From NCBI RefSeq assembly GCF_017654315.1, contig NZ_CP072203.1:5332001-5396000 (forward strand): DNA of 64,000 bases, read 5' to 3'. The translations under genes were made by a program, and so were the position numbers. Positions 7,754 to 15,009 of this stretch are shown here, one piece after another (the stretch's first letter is position 1; each line of letters opens with the position of its first letter). Source of the DNA: Gordonia polyisoprenivorans. GTDB taxonomy: Bacteria; Actinomycetota; Actinomycetes; Mycobacteriales; Mycobacteriaceae. Under the pieces are notes generated by a model. It had not been told where the DNA came from. It worked only from the letters and a program-made list of their open reading frames with translations, and made no database searches.

Positions 7754-10282
7754 TCAACGGTAGCGCGTGGACCCGTCCGGCGGCGCCGTGGTCGACACGA
7801 GCTTGGCGAAGCAGTGTTCACCGTCGAATCCCTGTGCCGCACACCATGCGTTGGCCTGGTCCGGCCCGGGGAAGGTCGCCGCGGCCACCGTCACCCACCA
7901 GCCGGACTGACTGAAGACGCTCCATTCGTCGGAGTACAGCAGCCGAACATCGTTGAACCGCAATCTCAGTGCCAGGAATTCGTCGAGGATGGCCTGGTTG
8001 TCCCAGGTCTTGCCGTCGGCGAACAGGCCGGGCCGTTTGGAGCTCAGTTGCGCCACCCACCGGTTGTTGAGAGTGGAGAGGATGAAGGTACGATCCGAAT
8101 TCGCCTGTCTACGAAGCGCATCACCGGTGGTCGAACCGAGGTCGACGCCCGGCGGCAGCTCCGGACCCGTGGAGACCTGGGGTGGCGCGGCCGAACCGCC
8201 TTCCGGCTTCGGTAGCGATGTCGTGGTTTGGGGCCCGGGGTCGCAGTCCACGGTGAACGTTCCCGCGGCCGTGCCGTTGGCCTGCCCGAGGGTGTCGGGC
8301 GTCCGATAGAAGGAGCCGGGCGGGTAGGTCAATTCCATGGTGATGCCCTCGCCGACGTCGCTCGGCGGGATGGCGGCCGGCGCCCGGGAGAAGTCGAATC
8401 GCCCGGAGGCGACGAGCGATCCCGAATCCGCGATCGAGATGCGGGTTCCGGTGCCCGACATGACATCTCCGTCGGCACATGTGGCGACGACCTTCATCGT
8501 CGCGACCAGGACGGCCGGGGTCGTGCGGAACTGCTGCGGCGTGAACGTCGGTGCGGTCGCACAGTGGGTGACCGTGCCCTCCGCGGCTGTCCGCGTCTGG
8601 GCCGGCGCGATGCCCGGCGGGCCCGCCGGGCCGCCGGTGGGTGCGAAGCCGGTGATCGTCGTGCCCGTCAAGGTCACCAGAGTCGATCCGACGGCGAAGG
8701 TCTGCGCGGCCGGCGACGAGTCCGATGAGGCGCCGCCCACGGTGGACACGGGCAGCGACCAGGCGTTGCTGCCGTCGGCCAATGACAGCGCCGTGATCCC
8801 ACCCGTGGGGTCGGCAGCGATCAACCGCTGTCCGTCGGTGACCGGGAAACCCGTTGTGTAAGAACTGGCTACCTTCTGTGTCCAGCGGGTCTGCCCCGTC
8901 GCGGTATCGGCCACGGTCAGGTTCTCACCTTGCGCGATGACCACCTCGCGATCGTCGGCGAGGACAGCGGTGGTGGCGCCGTAAGGCGAGTCGGGTCCGC
9001 CGACCGCGGTCGTCCAGGTACTGGACTTGTCGGCCACCGAGGTCCACTTACCGTCGACGAGAAGGTGGCCTCGCTGATTCGGCGAGGCCACCGTGGGCAC
9101 CGACACCGACGAGCCGGGGATCTCGACGGTGGTGCCGTCGGGTCGTACGACGACCACGGGGCCCGCGTTGGTGGCCAGCTCTCCCGAACCCGAGGCCGAG
9201 ATGACCGCGATGGAACCATCGGCCAACGGCTCGGTGACGGCGTATCCGGCACGGTTGAGAAGTTCTCGGCCGTCGGCGGCCGACACGACGAGCACCGAGG
9301 TCTGACCGCTGGCCACCAGCGACGACGTGGCAGTGAAGCTGGACGCATCCCCGCCGGGGGTGCTGTCGCCGAGCGGGTAGGACTTGGTCCACACCGCGTG
9401 CGCGCTGTTGTCCACCTTCATGATGGACAACCCACCATCGGTGAACGATCGCAGGTAGGCGCCGTCGGTGTTGAGTGCGATCTCGTAGGCCCCGGGCGAC
9501 GGGTTGTCGGCGGTGGCAACGACGGAGCCGGTCGAGGTGTCGAAGAAGGTGATGGTCGACTGGTCATAGCAAGCGATCCGGCCGTTGACGATCGTGTCCG
9601 AGCAGCCCTGCACGGTTCGCGACGATGTCCAGTGCTTGCCGGTCTCGGTGTCGACGCCGGCCAGCGTGCGGCCCGACGAGGACGGGCCGCTGACGAAGGT
9701 CACCAGCGTGTGCTCGTCGTGGACCGCACCGAGCGAAAGGTACTGGGCCCTGCTCGGGTCGGGCGAGACGAACTGCTCGCCACCCAGTTGCGAGGCGCCG
9801 ACCTGCCACTTCGCCGTCGGCGCGGTCGGGAACGTGCCGGTGAGTTGCCCGTCGAGGGGGGCGGCGTGGCTCGAGTCGTCGTGGCGGCTGGTCCACCAGA
9901 CGAGTCCACCGGCAACCAATCCGGCGACGCAGACGAGGGCGACAGCGGTCAGAATCCACGGCAGCGCACGGCGCCGACGGGGTGGCGTCATGCCGGGAGG
10001 CCGGGCCGGGAATCCGCCGCTCGGATATCCGGGCGGCATCCCCGATGGCATCCCGGGAGGTGGTCCGGAATACGGGCCCGACGGCGGGCCGAAATATCCG
10101 GCGCCCGCCGGCGGCATCGGTCGCGCCATGGTCGGCTGATACGCCGCCTGCGGCCCGGTGACCGGTGGAGGCGGTGGCGGTACCGGAGACTGAGGGCCCA
10201 GCGTCGTGGGCGGCGCGGGACGCGCGATGAACTCCGTCGCGTCCGAGGCGTTGTCGCCGGCGAGTTCATCCGAGTCGGACAT
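7754..10282 (-). CDS. membrane-anchored PQQ-like beta-propeller protein
   Basis: 842 aa from ATG 10282. Order: a disordered N-terminus of about 125 residues rich in proline and glycine; one transmembrane helix (PWILTAVALVCVAGLVAGGLVWW, given here only by its ends PWIL and LVWW); then an outside part with repeated blades such as LVTFVSGPSSSGRTLAGVD and TVADTATGQTRWTQK, where the GxxxW pattern is that of PQQ/WD-like quinoprotein propellers. A C-terminal region near 620-840 has paired cysteines (HCATAPTF, WCAAQGFDGEHC). It is probably a surface scaffold or sensor. No enzyme residues are visible, and its ligand is unknown. Confidence 0.75.
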   Translation of the reverse strand: MSDSDELAGDNASDATEFIARPAPPTTLGPQSPVPPPPPPVTGPQAAYQPTMARPMPPAGAGYFGPPSGPYSGPPPGMPSGMPPGYPSGGFPARPPGMTPPRRRRALPWILTAVALVCVAGLVAGGLVWWTSRHDDSSHAAPLDGQLTGTFPTAPTAKWQVGASQLGGEQFVSPDPSRAQYLSLGAVHDEHTLVTFVSGPSSSGRTLAGVDTETGKHWTSSRTVQGCSDTIVNGRIACYDQSTITFFDTSTGSVVATADNPSPGAYEIALNTDGAYLRSFTDGGLSIMKVDNSAHAVWTKSYPLGDSTPGGDASSFTATSSLVASGQTSVLVVSAADGRELLNRAGYAVTEPLADGSIAVISASGSGELATNAGPVVVVRPDGTTVEIPGSSVSVPTVASPNQRGHLLVDGKWTSVADKSSTWTTAVGGPDSPYGATTAVLADDREVVIAQGENLTVADTATGQTRWTQKVASSYTTGFPVTDGQRLIAADPTGGITALSLADGSNAWSLPVSTVGGASSDSSPAAQTFAVGSTLVTLTGTTITGFAPTGGPAGPPGIAPAQTRTAAEGTVTHCATAPTFTPQQFRTTPAVLVATMKVVATCADGDVMSGTGTRISIADSGSLVASGRFDFSRAPAAIPPSDVGEGITMELTYPPGSFYRTPDTLGQANGTAAGTFTVDCDPGPQTTTSLPKPEGGSAAPPQVSTGPELPPGVDLGSTTGDALRRQANSDRTFILSTLNNRWVAQLSSKRPGLFADGKTWDNQAILDEFLALRLRFNDVRLLYSDEWSVFSQSGWWVTVAAATFPGPDQANAWCAAQGFDGEHCFAKLVSTTAPPDGSTRYR

Positions 10283-10328
10283 CGTTTCAGTTAAGCCGAG
10301 TTGGACCTCGACGTTGCAGCGTCGACTG

Positions 10329-10907
10329 TCATCCGATCGGACCATTTCTGCGCACCGTGACCCGTGTCGAGGCCCATACGCACAGCAGTACCCACAAGGC
10401 GCCGCACGCCCAGCCGGCGAGCACATCGGTGGTCCAGTGCACGCCGAGGTACACCCGGGTCACGCCGATCGCGAACGACAACGCGGGCGCGGCGAGCAAC
10501 ACCCACCGGTGGCGCCGGACCCACGGACTGAGGCGGTAGGCGACGACGGCGAGCAGACAGTAGACGACCATCGACATCATCGCGTGCCCACTCGGAAACG
10601 AGTAACTCTCGATGTGCAACAGCCGGTCGGTGATCGGCGGACGACTCCGCGCGACAACGTGTTTGAACGTCACCATCACCGCCGCGCCGACCAATGACCC
10701 GACGGTCAGCAGCACCGCCTCGTCCACGTGGCGCCGAATCATCAGCCAGACGACCACCACCGTGCAGATGACCGTCATCGTCAGCGAGTTTCCGAAGAAG
10801 GTGACGACATGCGCCACCCCGATCCACGGCTGCGACCTGCCCTCGACCATCCAGTTGGTGACATCGTCGTCGATCCGAAGCCGTTCGAAGGCAAGCGTGG
10901 CCGTCAT
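10329..10907 (-). CDS. PAP2 family phosphatase, integral membrane
   Basis: 192 aa with about five to six transmembrane segments. All three catalytic motifs of lipid phosphate phosphatases are present: KHVVARSRPP (KX6RP), SFPSGHAM (PSGH) and TRVYLGVHWTTD (RX5HX3D). The family removes phosphate from phosphatidic acid, undecaprenyl diphosphate or similar lipids on the outer face of the membrane. The gene stands alone between the propeller gene and a repeat-rich spacer, so which lipid it serves cannot be told. Confidence 0.93.
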   Translation of the reverse strand: MTATLAFERLRIDDDVTNWMVEGRSQPWIGVAHVVTFFGNSLTMTVICTVVVVWLMIRRHVDEAVLLTVGSLVGAAVMVTFKHVVARSRPPITDRLLHIESYSFPSGHAMMSMVVYCLLAVVAYRLSPWVRRHRWVLLAAPALSFAIGVTRVYLGVHWTTDVLAGWACGALWVLLCVWASTRVTVRRNGPIG

Positions 10908-10961
10908 GACGCCACCTTACTGATCGGCTGTCACGGTTCCTCCGGATGATCGCGAACCCTC

Positions 10962-11038
10962 CCCTCGATGGTCGAGGTGCGAGCCGCGTGCGCCGGGCCT
11001 CGAGACCTGGCGAGACAACAAGACTCCCAACCACATCC
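10962..11038 (+). repeat. palindromic repeat copy 1
   Basis: Begins CCCTCGATGGTCGAGGTG, passes through CGAGCCGCGTGCG and ends GCCTCGAGACC plus a conserved tail GCGAGACAACAAG. The inner arms GGTCGAGG and CCTCGAGACC can pair. The copy at 11193 is almost identical over 75 bp, and the tail is shared only by these two copies. Confidence 0.8.
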
Positions 11039-11192
11039 ACCGTCACATGACCCAACGCGAGCCGAACTTGTAGACGCCCCCGCTGCACCAGCCGCGCCCG
11101 CACAGTGGAGCCGCGAACTCACCACGCCTGACAGTCCAGGCGCCCTCCCTCGATGGTCGAGCGCCAGTCCCTGGATGGTCGAGAACTGTTCC

Positions 11193-11268
11193 CCCTCGAT
11201 GGTCGAGGTGCGAGCCGCGTGCGGCGAGCCTCGAGACCCGGCGAGACAACAAGCCTCCCAACCACATC
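11193..11268 (+). repeat. palindromic repeat copy 2
   Basis: Same orientation as copy 1, with CCCTCGATGGTCGAGG, then GGCGAGCCTCGAGACC and the GCGAGACAACAAG tail. Together with copy 1 it occupies the spacer immediately upstream of the DUF222-HNH gene. Confidence 0.8.
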
Positions 11269-11370
11269 GAAAGCAAGACAAACGAAACCCACACTCCCCT
11301 ACCACACCCCACCGACAGAAAATCAGCGCCGAAACACGTTGTCCACAAGCAGAATTCATCAAAGCACCCC

Positions 11371-11399
11371 TTGCATCGAACACCCTGGCGATGTACACT
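11371..11399 (+). promoter_or_regulatory. promoter of first DUF222-HNH gene
   Basis: TTGCAT (11371-11376) and TACACT (11394-11399) are separated by exactly 17 bp, a good sigma-70-type promoter. The second DUF222-HNH gene has TTGCCA-N17-TACACT, preceded in both cases by CCCC. The ribosome site GGGGAGGGG is at 11425-11433. Confidence 0.65.
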
Positions 11400-11436
11400 G
11401 GACCCATCACACCGATCAGCCACCGGGGAGGGGCCC

Positions 11437-12726
11437 ATGATCGACACCCCCACAATTCTTGACGTCAAAGATGTTGATGCCGAAACAGTCTTCGCCACCA
11501 TCGTCACCCAACTCAGCGACCTGCAATGGAACCCGGAGATGACCGGACCCCAAGCCTTCGGCGCGATGAAACAAGTCCTACTGCTTCGCAATCTGGTCGA
11601 TCACCACGCCACCACCCTCACCGGCGAACTGGACCGACTCGGGGTCGCCGACCACAAAACCACCCGACTCCGAGAACTGTTGATCAGCATGGGCTTCGCG
11701 CCCTCGGTCGCAGGTCGGTACGTGCGCATCTCGGCCACCATCGACATCGACCTGTTGTTGGCGCATGCTGCCGACGGGTCCATCTCGTCCGAACACGCCG
11801 ACGCCATCGCGCGCGGGTTGGCGCACATCGACACCCGGTCCCCCGAACCTATGGACACCGTCCAACGCTGCGAATACCTCCGGAAACTGCTGTCGCACTA
11901 CTTCGCCGGCTTCACCCCCGCCGAGATCAACCTCTACGCTCGGCAGTTGGGTAACGAACTCGCCGCGGAGACGCCTGGTGGGTTGCCTGCTGCGGAGGAC
12001 AAGAAAATCAACTCCTACACCGACCGCATCACCGACGACGGCCGGCTGGAAATCACGGCGAACCTCGACATCGTGGCCGGGGAGAAAACCCGCACCCTGA
12101 TGGAAACCTTGTCTGCACCGAAACCGCAGCCCGATGGGTCACCCGATCCGCGGACGCTCGAGCAGATCTGTGCCGCCGCGTTCGAAACGATCGTCGAACT
12201 CGCGGCACAAGGATTGGCCGACACCACCTTCTCGGCCACACCCACCAACGGCCTGTTGTGGACCTGGTCAGCCGACAACCCGGCACTCGGCGGGGACTTG
12301 CAGAACATGGGTCCGATCACCGAAGCCACCGCCCGAATGCTGTCGTGTGACACCACGATCACCAAAATCATCCTCAACACCGACGGCGTACCCCTCGACG
12401 TCGGACTCAAAGAACGGTTGTTCACCCCCGGACAACGGAAAGCCTTACTCGTGCGTGATCGTGGATGCATCAAATGCGGCGCCCACGCCGGCCGCTGCCA
12501 AGCACACCACGTGCACCACTGGGCCGATGACGGGCCCACCGACCTCGACAACGGCTGCCTACTGTGCACCAGCTGCCACGACGACGTCCACCACCACGGC
12601 TGGGACATCATCATCAGATTCGACCGACACCCCTGGCTGATCCCACCCGCCAGCATCGACCCGAAACGACAACCAGTGCCGTCGTATCACCGGCGCACCA
12701 TGCGACTCGACGACGCCGCAGCCTGA
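11437..12726 (+). CDS. DUF222 / HNH endonuclease protein (13E12 repeat family type)
   Basis: 429 aa from ATG 11437, which has GGGGAGGGG before it. Residues 1 to about 300 are the DUF222 (13E12) domain, all-helical and of unknown function. The C-terminus carries an HNH nuclease: a CIKCG knuckle near residue 345, HHVHHW with the catalytic histidines, then DNGCLLCTSCHDDVHHHGW, which completes the Cys4 zinc site and the HNH core. The family is multicopy in mycobacteria and relatives (REP13E12). The gene lies between members of a palindromic repeat family on both sides. Whether it acts on these repeats is not known. Confidence 0.92.
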   Translation: MIDTPTILDVKDVDAETVFATIVTQLSDLQWNPEMTGPQAFGAMKQVLLLRNLVDHHATTLTGELDRLGVADHKTTRLRELLISMGFAPSVAGRYVRISATIDIDLLLAHAADGSISSEHADAIARGLAHIDTRSPEPMDTVQRCEYLRKLLSHYFAGFTPAEINLYARQLGNELAAETPGGLPAAEDKKINSYTDRITDDGRLEITANLDIVAGEKTRTLMETLSAPKPQPDGSPDPRTLEQICAAAFETIVELAAQGLADTTFSATPTNGLLWTWSADNPALGGDLQNMGPITEATARMLSCDTTITKIILNTDGVPLDVGLKERLFTPGQRKALLVRDRGCIKCGAHAGRCQAHHVHHWADDGPTDLDNGCLLCTSCHDDVHHHGWDIIIRFDRHPWLIPPASIDPKRQPVPSYHRRTMRLDDAAA

Positions 12727-12867
12727 CCTACCCTGCCCCACTACCTGAATCCCCGCACCCGGCCTAGCCGGGACCGCATCTGATCTTTGAGAACTCCATA
12801 GAGAAAACCCCTCCCGATGGTCGAGGCGTTAGAGCTGCCGTGGCCGGGAAACCCCTTCGGCACAAGG

Positions 12868-12915
12868 GGTCTCGAGGCTCGTCGCTAACGCTCCTCGGCA
12901 CCTCGACCACCGGGA
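12868..12915 (-). repeat. palindromic repeat copy 3, inverted
   Basis: GGTCTCGAGGCTCG, then CTCCTCGGCACCTCGACCACCGGG. It is the reverse-complement form of the copies at 10962 and 11193, without their tail. The same version (with the GTCGCTAACG loop) recurs at 58054. Confidence 0.75.
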
Positions 12916-12945
12916 TGGGATGGACCGTCGGATGGGACGGCCATC

Positions 12946-12996
12946 GGGTGGGAAGGGTCGCCGGGTGGGAAGGGTCGCCGGGTGGGAAGGGCGGAG
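12946..12996 (+). repeat. 17-bp tandem repeat, three units
   Basis: GGGTGGGAAGGGTCGCC occurs at 12946-12962 and 12963-12979, and a third, partly changed unit begins at 12980. The unit is G-rich on the plus strand, with runs of three that could form a G-quadruplex. Confidence 0.8.
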
Positions 12997-13018
12997 CATC
13001 CTTCGAGAGCATCGTCCT

Positions 13019-13066
13019 CCCCCGATGGTCGAGGTGCGAGCCGCGTGCGGCGAGCCTCGAGACCAC
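13019..13066 (+). repeat. palindromic repeat copy 4
   Basis: CCCGATGGTCGAGGTG, then GCGAGCCTCGAGACCACC. Same orientation and loop (CGAGCCGCGTGCG) as copies 1 and 2, without the tail. It is the last repeat before the acyl-CoA dehydrogenase gene. Confidence 0.75.
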
Positions 13067-13129
13067 CTGCACCAGAGCTGGATTCGAATCACCGCGGCCC
13101 GGAAAACCTCTCCGAGAAGGAACGGGGTG

Positions 13130-14272
13130 TCAGCCTGCAGCGAGTGCGCGGCTGATCACGAGCCGCTGAATCTGGTTGGTGCCCTCGAAGATCTGGGTGA
13201 TCTTGGCTTCGCGCATGTAGCGCTCCACCCGGAAGTCACGGGTGTAACCGTTGCCGCCGAGGACCTGTACCGCGTCCGTGGTGACCTTCATCGCGGCGTC
13301 GGTCGCGATGAGCTTGGCCGTGGCGGCCGCACGTGAATAGGGCTGTCCGGCGTCCCGTCGGCGAGCGGCGTCGAGGTAAGTTGCGCGTGCCGAGTCGACG
13401 GCGGCGGCCATGTCGGCGAGGAAGAAACCCAAGCCCTGGTGGTCGATGATCTTGCGGCCGAAGGTGGTTCGCTCCTGTGCGTACTCGACCGCAGCGTCGA
13501 GCGCCGACTGCGCCAATCCGGTGGCACAGGCGGCGATTCCCAATCGTCCGGAATCCAGCGCGGAGAAGGCAATCGGCAGTCCCTGGCCCTCGGCGCCGAT
13601 CAGCCGGTCCGCGTCGACGACAGCGTCGTCATAGGTGGCGGCAGTGGTCGGGACGGCGTGCAGCCCCATCTTCTCCTCGGGCTTACCGAAGGTGAGGCCG
13701 TCGGTGTCGCGCGCAACCAGGAAGCAGGAAATCCCCTTCGACCCCTCACCGGTGCGGGCGAACAGGTTGTAGACGTCGGCAATGCCGCCGTGAGTGATCC
13801 ATGCTTTCGTACCGGTCACGTGAAAGCCGTCGTCGTCGGCCTTGGCGCGGCAGTTCAGCGCCGCCGCATCCGAGCCGGCCTGCGGCTCGGACAAACTGTA
13901 GGCGCCGATGAGTTTGCCGTTCAACAAATCCGGGAGCCAACGCTGCTTCTGCTCTTCGGTGCCGAAATTGAAGAGCGGGTGACACGCCAGCCCGTGCACG
14001 CTGGTCGCCACGGCGACTGCCGCCCACCGTGCCGCGAGTTCCTCGAGAACCTGGAGGTACACCTCGTACGGTTGGCCTCCGCCGTCCCACTCCACCGGAT
14101 ACGGCAGCCCGAGGAGTCCCGCCTCACCGAGCTCGGCGAAGAGCCCGTCGGGATACGTCTCGGCCTTCTCGTGCGCGTCGGCGATCGGCGCCAGACGCTT
14201 GTCGGCGATATCGCGGGTCAGGGCGATCAGGTCGCGCGCCTCATCATTGGGGAGCAGACGATCAACAGCCAT
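13130..14272 (-). CDS. acyl-CoA dehydrogenase
   Basis: 380 aa, complete. Signatures: YSLSEPQAGSDAAA near residue 130 (FAD pocket), AWITHGGIAD near 160, RTTFGRKIIDHQG near 270, VQVLGGNGYTRDFRVERYMREAKI near 335-358, and IFEGTNQIQRLVISR, where the glutamate of FEGTNQ is the catalytic base. It oxidises an acyl-CoA to the enoyl-CoA and passes electrons to ETF. It is divergent from a TetR gene across a 107-bp spacer with repeated sites, so it is probably that regulator's target. Confidence 0.95.
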   Translation of the reverse strand: MAVDRLLPNDEARDLIALTRDIADKRLAPIADAHEKAETYPDGLFAELGEAGLLGLPYPVEWDGGGQPYEVYLQVLEELAARWAAVAVATSVHGLACHPLFNFGTEEQKQRWLPDLLNGKLIGAYSLSEPQAGSDAAALNCRAKADDDGFHVTGTKAWITHGGIADVYNLFARTGEGSKGISCFLVARDTDGLTFGKPEEKMGLHAVPTTAATYDDAVVDADRLIGAEGQGLPIAFSALDSGRLGIAACATGLAQSALDAAVEYAQERTTFGRKIIDHQGLGFFLADMAAAVDSARATYLDAARRRDAGQPYSRAAATAKLIATDAAMKVTTDAVQVLGGNGYTRDFRVERYMREAKITQIFEGTNQIQRLVISRALAAG

Positions 14273-14296
14273 GTGGCGAGCCTTTCCGGGCTAGAG

Positions 14297-14324
14297 ACAG
14301 TACTCAGGTACGCTTCACAGTACT
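14297..14324. promoter_or_regulatory. repeated ACAGTACT sites between dehydrogenase and TetR
   Basis: ACAGTACT occurs at 14297-14304 and 14317-14324, 20 bp (two helical turns) apart. AGTACT is itself a palindrome. The pair lies in the divergent promoter region and is a candidate TetR binding site; no promoter boxes are clearer than this. Confidence 0.5.
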
Positions 14325-14379
14325 ATTCTCGACGTCGGAAGGCCATAGCGGTCCGGCAGCCCAGCAGTGAGGAGCGATC

Positions 14380-14988
14380 ATGACCCGCGGGGTGAATGCG
14401 AGTGCGGGCGTCTCCGACTTCGGCACCCGGAGGCGCGCAGCGCTGTTCGACGACCTCCTTGCTCTGCTCCTCGACGAAGGTTTCGCACATCTTTCAGTCG
14501 CCGACCTCGCAGGCAGATTGCGCTGCTCCAAAACGACGATCTACACCCTCGCCGACAGCAAGGAGCAACTGGTCACCAAGACCGTGACGCATTTCTTCCG
14601 GGTCGCCACCGAGCACGTCGAGGCGCGGGTCGCGGCGGCGACGTCGGCACGCGAGGCGGTCATCGATTACCTCATCGCCGTCGGCGAGGAACTCTCCCCG
14701 GCCTCCGAGGTGTTCATGACCGACCTCCATGCGTTCGGCCCGACCCGCGACCTCTACGAACAGAACACTGCCGCAGCCGCACGCCGGGTGCGGGAGCTGA
14801 TCGACGCCGGAGTTCGCGACGGCGAGTTCCGAGATGTCAACGCCGCGTTCGCCGCCGACGTCGCCGCGACGATGATGAGCCGCATCCAGCGACGGGAGGT
14901 CTCGGCGACCACGGGCCTCGACGACGCCGCCGCCTATCGACAGCTCGCCGCGATCCTCACCACCGGCATCGACGCCCAACGACGCTGA
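14380..14988 (+). CDS. TetR/AcrR family transcriptional regulator
   Basis: 202 aa; ATG with GAGGAGCG seven bases before it. The helix-turn-helix lies at about residues 15-65 (RRAALFDDLLALLLDEGFAHLSVADLAGRLRC, given by its ends RRAAL and GRLRC, then TTIYTLADSKEQLVTK). The C-terminal ligand domain is divergent. It is transcribed away from an acyl-CoA dehydrogenase gene with repeated ACAGTACT sites between, consistent with local control. Its stop is 21 bp from the convergent ATPase gene. Confidence 0.92.
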   Translation: MTRGVNASAGVSDFGTRRRAALFDDLLALLLDEGFAHLSVADLAGRLRCSKTTIYTLADSKEQLVTKTVTHFFRVATEHVEARVAAATSAREAVIDYLIAVGEELSPASEVFMTDLHAFGPTRDLYEQNTAAAARRVRELIDAGVRDGEFRDVNAAFAADVAATMMSRIQRREVSATTGLDDAAAYRQLAAILTTGIDAQRR

Positions 14989-15009
14989 CGGTCGGCGTCG
15001 AGGCGGCCA

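Larger units (their letters stand above)
10908..11436. other. 529-bp gene-free spacer with palindromic repeats
   Basis: No convincing gene on either strand. It holds two near-identical copies of a repeat (10962-11038 and 11193-11268), two shorter fragments of its arm (GATGGTCGAG near 11152 and 11174), and at its right end the promoter and ribosome site of the DUF222-HNH gene. Local base composition is less GC-rich from 11270 to 11380. Confidence 0.75.
12727..13129. other. 403-bp gene-free spacer with repeats
   Basis: No gene is supportable. It contains a repeat arm (12811-12830), an inverted repeat copy (12868-12915), three tandem 17-bp units (12946-12996) and a same-direction repeat copy (13019-13066). 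It separates the DUF222-HNH gene from the 3' end of a minus-strand acyl-CoA dehydrogenase gene. Confidence 0.75.

Noticed and set aside
4796..8215. Very long plus-strand open frame (over 1100 codons) across three minus-strand genes
   Set aside because: It is the shadow of real genes in high-GC DNA: Arg/His/Gly-rich, no domain, no ribosome site, while the minus-strand frames have full family motifs.
11376..11383. SOS (LexA) box before the DUF222-HNH gene
   Set aside because: Only one half (TCGAACAC) is present; the complementary GTTCGA half is missing here and at 56293, so I did not call an operator.
10962..13066. Insertion sequence around the first DUF222-HNH gene
   Set aside because: No transposase motif, no terminal inverted repeats with target duplication; the HNH protein is not a transposase family member.
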